Positions 56,747-64,000 of a stretch of DNA of 64,000 bases are shown one piece after another. Source of the DNA: Artocarpus heterophyllus. Lineage: Eukaryota; Streptophyta; Magnoliopsida; Rosales; Moraceae. The notes below the pieces were generated by a model that had not been told where the DNA came from, made no database searches, and saw only the letters and a list, made by a program, of their open reading frames with translations. Every line of letters begins with the position of its first letter. Within the stretch, counting starts at the first letter, position 1. The DNA lies in contig CM046353.1 of NCBI GenBank assembly GCA_025403435.1, positions 30,592,602 through 30,656,601 on the forward strand. The letters run 5' to 3'. The position numbers were made by a program, and so were the translations under genes.

Positions 56747-57432
56747 TGTTGGGGTACAATTTGGTCAGGTCTAAATTATCCACGGATCCAAAATGATAGC
56801 CTATTATTACAAACAAACGAGTTGAGTTGAACAAAGTGATTCAACTAATCGACATGAGAAGTACAATTCGAGTTGACGCTTCGAATGGGTCGACTGATTT
56901 CAACCTGTTCACAAGAAATGTATTCAGATCACATTCTACTGTTGAAGGCTTTCCAAGTCTGCTTTCTGAGTATTCGTTCGATTGGATTGATCATTAAGAA
57001 CTGACAGTTGGTAGCATAAACTGATGGTTATTAGCACGTCCAACCATGAACTAGAACGTGGGGAAAGCATGATTCTTGTAGCTTATGAAGGACCGACACA
57101 TGTCCTACTACTGTAGTTACTTCCAACGTTATCACTTCACTTCGCCAAATAGTTGGAAGCTACGACTCCCATCTAGTCTCTATATAAAGAGATGTAATCT
57201 TCAATTGTAGACAAAGAATACGATATATAGAAACTCTGCCAAATTTACTTCTCATTTCTTACACTCTTGTAATCTATACTCAAAATCAGTATAATAGTGA
57301 AGAACAGTGGACGTAGCTCTTATTCATAGAGTGAACCACTATAAAAATTTGTGTGGCATCTTTTATTTTTCAGCATTACTTTATTCTGCTTGATTTCAAT
57401 TTGTTAATTGTTCCTTGTAACTCAGTCTAACA
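56747..57432 (+). repeat. 3' LTR of a plus-strand Tat-like element
   Basis: It starts TGTTGGGGTAC immediately after the polypurine tract and probably ends 'cagtctaaca' at 57,432. A TATATAAA box lies at 57,181-57,188. Beyond it come 'aatctatactcaaaatcagtataat' and 'agaacagtggacgtagct', phrases common in the R region of plant Gypsy LTRs. The matching 5' LTR was not found in the window, so the right boundary is an estimate. Confidence 0.6.
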
Positions 57433-57685
57433 TATTTGCTTTGAAGCTAAAAAGATCCAAATAAAGGTGATTTAAGGTCCCAAATTCACTAAACAGACAT
57501 TAATTTGAATTGACACATTTTATGTTTGATTGTAGATCTAACGTCTACATATACTTCATCAATTGCTGTTAAAATATTCCTTTATAAGAATAGCAACTAT
57601 TATAAATGTAACCATTAGAAATAAGTCTATATCTATATATATATATAGATATAGGCAATGACTACACTCCTAACCTATAGACCGT

Positions 57686-58392
57686 CTAGACAACGTAACA
57701 TTTTCTAATAGGATAATAATAATATGTTAAATTAAACATAACATCAAGATTTGATCATCCAATGTTATGTATATTTTGTTCTAGAAGAGTACATACCATA
57801 TCCTTAATGTACAGACACAAAATTAAAAAAATATATGGAAAATTTGAAAAAAACTATGTTTGAAAAAAATTGCTACTCTATTTGGGAACCATAGTTTAGA
57901 TTAAAAAATTCAGTCCAAACACAAACTGGTATTTGACAATATTAAAAGTAAATATCAGTTTGAACAATTTGTCTAAACATGAAATTCTCAATTCAAACAT
58001 ATTTATTACAATAAACACCATTCACTTGAGTTAGAAAAGTGAAAAAAAAGTAAATTGTTTTTATTGTAATAAATGAGTTTGAATTAAGAATTTCAATTTG
58101 TATTAATTGTTCGAATTGATCTTTTTTTTAATGTTGTTACATACCAGTTTGTGTTTGGACTAAATTTTTCGGTCCAAACTATAGTTTTCAAATAATGACT
58201 CAATTTTTTTCAAAAAAAAGCGTAGCTATTTCAACTGTTTCATATTTTTATTATATTTAGTGTTGTCACATTAAGGATATAATATATCCTCTTCTAAAAC
58301 AAAACATATGACAATATTGGATGATTAAATCTTGATGTTATGTTTAATATAATACATTGTTATTATCCCATCAACAAATGTTATGTGTGTAG
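57686..58392. repeat. Fold-back (MITE-like) inverted repeat of about 0.7 kb
   Basis: The left half (57,686-58,040) is the reverse complement of the right half (about 58,045-58,392) over nearly its whole length. Shared landmarks are 'ggataataa', 'ttaaacataacatcaagattt.atcatccaat', 'tatccttaatgt', 'agtccaaacacaaactggtat' and 'tttattacaataaa'. The centre is a short unmatched loop near 58,040. It has no coding capacity. The arms are diverged, so this is not recent. I could not define target-site duplications, so the superfamily is unknown. Confidence 0.82.
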
Positions 58393-59472
58393 ATATATAG
58401 TTATTTATCTTTTTATACCATGTACTAAATCATACCTTCAATTTTTTATTTCATCGAATATGTACCTTCAAATTAGATTTGATACACAAATTTGTATCTT
58501 TTCTCAATTAATCTTCAGTTTGACTAAAAAAATACCCAAAATACCCTCAAATTAAAAAATAAAAGAACTTTAAGAACTTTAAAAAAATATACTTGGGAGC
58601 TTGACTTAAAAAATTATCAAATGCCCTAAAAATTAGTGTTTTGTGTGTTTTTGTTTTGTTTTTATTTTTTAAAATTTTAAAATTTTTTCTTCTTATTGAA
58701 GGATAATTTGATCAATTTAAAGGTCAAAATCAACTATTTACTGAGTTAAGAAATAGATTTATATATTACATCTAATCTAAACGTCTACATTTGATTAAAT
58801 AAAAAACTAAAATACAGTTTTTAAAATAACATGAAACAAAGCGTATAAAAAGATAAATATCCCATATGCATGTATATATATAAGAGATTTTGTTTGAGTG
58901 CATCGTTTAAGCTTTAATTTTTTTTTCCTTTTTTGTGGATATTTGTATATTTTAATTTCCCCGGAAAAAATACAAAAATTGTCAAAATAGAAAATCTTTT
59001 GAAAGAAAATTACAAAAAAGAGAGGTAGGAATGCCGAAAAATATCTCTCCTCCGAGTCCCATTCTTTCCGAATAAAGCCAATAAATATAAATGGACCACC
59101 TAGCACTAACAACGCAAAAGCAAATCATTTTCATATTCACTGACAATAAGGGGTCAAAATTTTTTAATACTTTTCATAAATGTTGTTTTTGATACGTACT
59201 TTGAAGTGTGGTCAATTTAAGCAATAAGATAATATGTGGTGTGGTACAATTTTTTTAAACATGATATGAATAAACACATTTTTTAAAAGTATAATATAAC
59301 ATGTAATTTTCTCTTTTTTTAAAAAAAAACCTAAGGATTAATAATTTAACTCTTTTTTTACAATTAAAATATAAAATCTTAAAAATTAAAACGTGCTGTG
59401 TACGTTATCCAAAAAGAAATGCAAATTTTATGTTGGAGATAAGAGTTGCGAAGCAGAGAATAGAGATAGGCC
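58393..59472. other. AT-rich intergenic region upstream of the chloroplast gene
   Basis: No gene is visible. Homopolymer T and A runs dominate. The segment just before 59,473 ('ggagataagagttgcgaagcagagaatagagatagg') is a plausible 5' leader of the PnsB2-like gene. I did not find a convincing TATA box. Confidence 0.5.
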
Positions 59473-59994
59473 ATGGCCATGGCTTTAAATCCACTTTTCG
59501 CACCAAATCCCATTTCTTTTTCCACAACCAAAACCATTAGTACCTATCACACATTAATTCCGTCATCCATAAACTCCATATTTCAGTACTGCAAAAACGA
59601 CGAGTCCAAGAAGGAATTACTACCACCGAGAGTGGCCTCGATCCCATGCCAACCTATCAACGTGGACTACTTGAAGGAAGAGTTCAGCGGCCATGGCGTC
59701 ACCATCCAAGGCATCAGTGACAGCTGCGTCATGAAGATGCGGTTGGAGAACGGGAGTGTGGCTATCCTGATGCTGCCAAGTAGCTTGATCACCCCCTACA
59801 AGGCTGCCATGTGGCATGGACGCACAGACGAGATGCTGCACCCGTCGGTCACTGAAGAGGAGATTAACGGTGGTGCTGTTATCCATGGAGGGGTTTCTTT
59901 GGCCTTGGAGTTTTCATTTGGTGATGGAGTTTATTGGTCGCCATGTAACTGGGCTCTTCAGACCGTCAAGGGAAACTCTGAGGATTCAATTCAG
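59473..59994 (+). CDS. PNSB2: PnsB2/NDF2-like chloroplast NDH subunit, first exon
   Basis: ATG 59,473 sits in a good plant context (ggccATGGcc) and opens 174 codons that end at a CAG followed by GT (59,995), a normal phase-0 donor. Residues 1 to about 50 are rich in Ser/Thr and lack acidic residues early on, like a chloroplast transit peptide. The mature part opens with 'INVDYLKEEFSGHGVTIQGISDSCVMKM', then 'LPSSLITPYKAAMWHGRTDEMLHPSVTEEEINGGAVIHGGVSLALEF' and 'WSPCNWALQTVKGNSEDSIQ'. These blocks recall PnsB2 (NDF2/NDH45), a galactose-mutarotase-like subunit of thylakoid NDH subcomplex B that supports cyclic electron flow. The remaining exons are not seen in the window, so the gene is either longer than the window or truncated. 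A generic mutarotase-like protein is the alternative. Confidence 0.72.
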
Positions 59995-60835
59995 GTCCGC
60001 TTTACTTGTATTCTAATTCTTGAAAGAATCAAACTACATTTATTTCCACAATTAGTCAATCTGGTTATACTCTAAAACACTTTTTTCAGTGAGGAAAATT
60101 TCATTGCCAACTAAAAAACAAGTACATATTTAAACATAGTCCTAAATAACCATCTACTAAGGAGAATTTGACCCAAACATTGACTGAATCCACCAGTTAC
60201 GGCAAACAAAGCATATGGACAAATCACAAATAATGAGACTAAAGTTCATAGACCCCCTCAGCATGTAAAAGGGCGACCAAAGCTCGTTACAAAGGATCAC
60301 TACAGACGATGGATAAAACCTGTCGACTGAAATCAAACCCTTAATACTAAGGTGATATATGACAACGTAAAATCAAATCTAGGCAGACGTCAATATACCT
60401 ACCACTAATAACAAGCAGGTATGACACACAAATTAAACAAAACAATGAAATCACACTAAATCTAAACGGCGGAAACAACAGGAGCAGAGGCACATGCCCC
60501 CAACCCCCCAAGCCTAATGGCTCTTTGAGTTTTTGGCCCATCCAAGCAAACTTTTTTTTTACTTTTGTTACTACTTTGCCCCCCTCAAAAAAAAAAAAAA
60601 TTCAAGATTGCACTATTAACAAAGGAAGTCCTCAAAAAATTCAGTTATGTTCCAAGTTTTGACTTTTAAATATTCTTATGTTTTAAAATATACAAATCCT
60701 AATAGAAATTTAAAAAAAAAAATTCAATTATATCCGTTCTAACATTTTAAGTATACTCATATTTAAAACTTAAAACCCCGAATAAACTAAAAATTCAGTG
60801 ATGCAGTTTATATAGTAAATATATATATATATATT
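59995..60835 (+). other. Putative intron 1 of the PnsB2-like gene
   Basis: It begins GTCCGC after the exon-end CAG. No second exon resembling the mutarotase-like domain is seen before the LINE starts. It contains an A14 run at about 60,587 and no other motif. If the gene is intact, the LINE sits inside this intron in the opposite orientation. Confidence 0.45.
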
Positions 60836-60920
60836 TTATGTGAAACTGGATGCTATTTCATTGAACGGACTTGCAATCAAGCAAAACTACATCTGAAAGC
60901 CATCGGGAAAAAGATTCAGT

Positions 60921-61512
60921 TCAAGAACTAGAGGAATCCGAATCAATCCCCGCTTTAGCTAGCGCATGAGCAGCGCCTTTCGAAGAGCGGGGAGCAAAAT
61001 TACACACAATATTTGCATCCAACTGAAAATTAGAAATGTCAGAAATAATCACTCTATGAAGCCCATAAAAATCCTTGGACTTAACTCTAGCAACAACATT
61101 GCTTGCATCAGTTTCAACAGAATCAATCCTCAAACCTGAATTTGCATAAAAAATCAGCCCCTCTCTAAGAGCGTGGCATTCAGTCAGGAAAGCCGGCATT
61201 CTACCCAAACGCCTTTTTGAGAACGGCCCCAAAACGACACCTTGAGCATCACGGATGAACCCCCCAACCGAGAAGAAGCTTCGATTTGGCAACACAGCAC
61301 CCATCAATATTTAGTTTTAAAGCCTCCTCTGGCGGGGCAGTCCAATTCTCCTCTGGCCTACTAATGATACAGTCAGAGGAAGTGTTAATTACCTGATAGC
61401 GTTGAAACTCCCAAAGGTAGAGATCTGCATCCTTGAAAATCCTTTCAGCCGACTTTGACATACCATTATACACTCTGTCATTTCGGTCTTTCCACAACAT
61501 CCAAGCAACCAT
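60921..61512 (-). pseudogene. LINE C-terminal RNase H domain (RVT_3-like)
   Basis: The segment begins with 'PPEEALKLNIDGCCV' (first catalytic Asp) in one frame at 61,512-61,249. It shifts frame near 61,300 and continues with 'FFSVGGFIRDAQGVVLGPFSKRRLG', 'TECHALREGLIFYANSGLRIDSVETDASNVV' (catalytic Glu and Asp) and 'SNFQLDANIVCNFAPRSSKGAAHALAKAGI'. It ends at a stop at 60,921. This is the RNase H-like module found at the C-terminus of many plant LINE proteins. Only the one frameshift separates it from a complete domain. Confidence 0.85.
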
Positions 61513-61595
61513 ACAAAAAAATTCGGGCTGATTATTTGTAAGAAGGGTACTCGAAAATAAACATACCCTGGCAAAGGCTCTTTGCTTGCATGAAT

Positions 61596-62494
61596 TTATC
61601 CACTGATGAAGACAAGTCTATAGCCAAACTTCCTTTGAGCCCTCGTAGTCCCACAGCGAGTGGAAAACATCCTCAGAGTAAGCCCCACACTTTGGACAAA
61701 AAGAGATACAATCAATTCCTCTCCGCCCAAGATTTGAAAACGTAGCAGCACATTGTGATCGGCCCTACATAAGAAATGCTTTACCTTCCTTGGGATTTTA
61801 AGATTCCAAAAACTCCTCCACCACTGCTTATCCTCAACTTCCATTGAAGAAGAGTAGCCAATTTTCCTATTTGCCACCACCCAATACCCCAAGGAACCGA
61901 ATAGAGGCCATTATTATTATAGTGCCATGAGATTTTTTTCCTCCCTTTCCCCAACACCAAGAGGAATAGATAGAATAACTTCTCTATCAATGGGCCATAA
62001 CACTTCATTTATATCAATGGGCCATAACACTTCTTTTATCTTGCTTATATTCCAACGCCTCCCCTCAAACAAGTCGGCCACTAGACAATTTCTGGTCGAT
62101 TCTTGCGATACTGTGATGGGTCTAAAAGTTGTCGGTCTCAGGATCCATGGTGAATCAAAAGCACTGAATAGGCCTCTCACGACTTGCAATCGAACCCCCT
62201 TCTCAATCAGCGCCTTGCCCCATAAGATGCTTTGCCACATGTAAAAACACCCATTTTAAGGCCTCACTTCAAGAAAATTGGAATGGAAGAAGTACTTAGC
62301 CTGTAAGACCCAAGCCATAAGACAATTATATGACGTAATGATCCTCCAAGCTTGTCTTGCGATAAAGACTTGGTTAAAATATTCCAAGTCATGAAAACCA
62401 AGACCACCATCGGCCTTAGATTTGATAAGAGATTCCATTTGATCCAATGAATTTTCCGGTCAGACCCTGTTCCACCCCACCAAAAATTAGACAC
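61596..62494 (-). pseudogene. LINE linker and zf-RVT region
   Basis: From 62,494 the minus strand reads 'SNFWWGGTGSDRKIHWIKW' and, in another frame, 'KADGGLGFHDLEYFNQVFIARQAWRI' and 'WVLQAKYF', the standard block between RT and zf-RVT in plant LINEs. The segment 62,240-61,917 continues with 'MWQSILWGKALIEKGVRLQVVRG' and 'DSPWIL'. The segment 61,892-61,596 has 'WWRSFWNLKIPRKVKHFLCRADHNVLLRF', the zf-RVT start, with later Cys residues partly lost. At least two frameshifts are needed. A 27-bp tandem duplication at 61,985-62,038 adds nine residues in frame. Confidence 0.82.
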
Positions 62495-62821
62495 GAGATT
62501 CTAATTCATGAATTAAATTCACTGGAAGTCTGAAAACACTCATGGTGTAAGATGGCACAGCTTAAACAACTGCTTTGATGAGAATTTCACGACCTGCCAC
62601 AGACAAAAGTCTTTGTTTTCCAAAGATGCAATTTCATTAACACTCTTTCCTTTATGAACTTGAACGCATGTCATTTATTCCTTCTAATAAAAGTCAGTAG
62701 CCCCAAATAAGTATCCAATTGCCTGTCAACAAATTGTTCGAGTTCCCCACAAAGCTTTCCAATGGCCCCAAGTGGAAGGTTTGGAGAGAAACACACAGCC
62801 AAATGTCTCCATATTTACCGT

Positions 62822-63942
62822 TTAACCCGAAGCCTCTGCGTAGGTAGTGAGCACTTCTTTATTTGCTCTACAATCATCCTTGGAAGACCTGCAGAACAAT
62901 ACAGTGTCATCGGCCAAAAAAAGGTGGCTTACCCGAGGTGCCCCCCTTGAACAAGCAAAGCCTTCCAACAGGCCCAGCCTCTCTTGTTGGCAGATCAAAG
63001 CTAAAAATCCCTCCACACAGATAAGGCAAAGATATGGGGAAATAGGGCACCCCTGACAAAGACCCCGGCTGGCCCTAATGTCTTCACACTGAAGCCCATT
63101 AATAATAATAGAGAATATCAACATCGACATACAATTCATAATCACAGAAACAAGTTGATCCTCAAACCCCAACTGACTAAGCATAGCCTTCAGAAAATTC
63201 CACTCTACACTGTCATAGGCCTCACTCATATCGAGTTTAAGGGCCATAATCCTTTTCTTCCAATTAATTCGCTTCCTAATAGATTGGAGTACTTCGAAGG
63301 AGGTAATAACATTATTCAAGATTAGCCTACCCGGTACGAAAGCACTTTGACACTCAAAAATAATCAAAGGGAGACAGCTCTTCATTTTTTTGCGATTGCC
63401 TTCGTAATAATCTTAAAGATAACATTGCATAAGCTAATGGGACGATAATATGTTACCTTCCAGGGATTTTTCAATTTTGGGATAAGCACCAAGTTGGCCT
63501 TGTTCAGAGCCTCTGCCAAAGTTCGCCCATTAAGATCATCAAGGCAGGTTTTTGTCATAGCATTCCCCACCGCCTACCAATGTTTCTGATAGAAAATTGC
63601 TTCGAAACCGTCTATCCCTGGTGCCTTGGTGGACCCCATCACGAACAGCGCCCCACTGACATCTTTTTCATTGAAAATTCCCACCGAGGCCTTTACCATT
63701 CTGTCTTCCAAACAGCCAATACCATTCTCAATAGAAACACCTGTTGGATTAGATGTGGTGAAGATGGCTGCGAAGTACCTCGCCAGAACCCCTAAAATCT
63801 CATTTCCATCAGTAATGCAATTGCCCTGTTCATCCCGAATCCCTTTAATAGTGTTTCTAGCCCTTCTCCTTGAGGTCCTCTCATGGAAATATTTAGAATT
63901 TCTGTCCCCCTTGAGCCAATCTGCACGCGCCTTTGTCTCCAA
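62822..63942 (-). pseudogene. LINE reverse transcriptase
   Basis: The segment 63,942-63,574 opens with 'ARADWLKGDRNSKYFHERTSRRRARNTI' and leads to 'GSTKAPGIDGFEAIFYQKHW', with a TAG at 63,574. The segment 63,570-63,382 gives '[40 protein letters not shown]'. A one-base change in an A7 run near 63,385 shifts the frame. The segment 63,385-62,822 gives '[16 protein letters not shown]', '[19 protein letters not shown]', '[22 protein letters not shown]' and the catalytic 'FLADDTVLF' (ADD box). This is a typical plant L1-clade RT, inactivated by the stop and shift. Confidence 0.9.
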
Positions 63943-64000
63943 TAATAATCCTCTAGCTCAAAAAGTCGTTCAAGATCCCTTTCTTGTGGTCTGATCAAGG

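Larger units (their letters stand above)
60836..64000 (-). mobile_element. LINE (L1-type) 3' portion, cut by the window end
   Basis: This is a plant non-LTR retrotransposon ORF2 on the minus strand, with RT, a linker, a zf-RVT domain and a C-terminal RNase H. The endonuclease part would lie beyond 64,000. Multiple frameshifts and stops occur. The 3' end is near 60,836, where '..catccagtttcacataaaa' on the minus strand meets a TA-rich stretch. No poly(A) tail or target-site duplication is clear. Confidence 0.88.

Noticed and set aside
57626..57655. A perfect TA-rich palindrome (tatatctatata...)
   Set aside because: It is a low-complexity TA repeat. Perfect symmetry is expected by chance in such sequence, and it does not align with the ends of the nearby fold-back element.
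59620..59886. An antisense open frame over the PnsB2-like exon
   Set aside because: It is the complement of a real coding exon and shows no independent features.

Overview
This window is plant nuclear DNA, almost certainly from a flowering plant. It is AT-rich and consists almost entirely of nested retrotransposons. The only host gene I can support is one chloroplast-protein exon near the right end. There is no sign of bacterial operons, CRISPR arrays, rRNA or tRNA genes. Every transposon coding region I found carries stops, frameshifts or altered key residues, so nothing here looks autonomous today.

Layout. (1) 1-4.78 kb: old debris, namely a Copia-type LTR tail, scrambled pieces of a Tat-lineage Ty3/Gypsy element, and an Athila-like LTR tail. 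(2) 4,782-13,862: a complete Tekay/Del-like chromovirus ('Tekay-1', minus strand) with 2,166-bp LTRs, an initiator-Met primer site, a polypurine tract and GATGT target duplications. (3) 13.9-21.8 kb: unassigned DNA, then the 3' end of a minus-strand Tat-like element followed by a plus-strand plant-mobile-domain (PMD) pseudogene. (4) 21,766-41,238: a plus-strand, non-autonomous Athila-like element inserted into an intron of that PMD gene. Its 5' LTR contains a Tekay-1-family solo LTR (23,050-25,235, AGTAG duplications). Its gag is split by a Tat-lineage element (26,085-36,880, minus strand, 637-bp LTRs, AGGCC duplications). (5) 41.2-44.1 kb: the last exon of the PMD gene converges on a minus-strand 'gypsy type transposon' (PF04195-like) pseudogene with a recognisable intron. 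(6) 44,147-56,738: a Copia/Angela-like solo LTR (GGGCT duplications), which sits inside a Tat polypurine tract and is itself split by a second Tekay-like element ('Tekay-2', 45,027-55,605, minus strand, CTTAG duplications). (7) 56,747-57,432: the 3' LTR belonging to that polypurine tract. (8) 57.7-58.4 kb: a fold-back (MITE-like) inverted repeat. (9) 59,473-59,994: first exon of a PnsB2/NDF2-like chloroplast gene. (10) 60.84-64.0 kb: the 3' portion of a LINE ORF2, minus strand.

How it fits together. Target-site duplications and restored reading frames give a relative order. The Tat/PMD material is oldest. The Athila-like element and the Angela-like LTR entered it. Then the 26-36 kb Tat element, the Tekay-family solo LTR and Tekay-2 inserted into those. 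Two themes recur. First, Tat-type elements here carry extra genes on the strand opposite to pol (a PF04195-like gene with its own TATA box, a second PF04195-like copy, and a PMD gene). Second, an unusual GC-rich dyad decamer, CGGCCTGCCG, is arrayed in the Tekay-1 LTR family and also occurs in the unrelated Angela-like LTR.

Transposon lineage names come from motif reading and structural landmarks, not from a database search.
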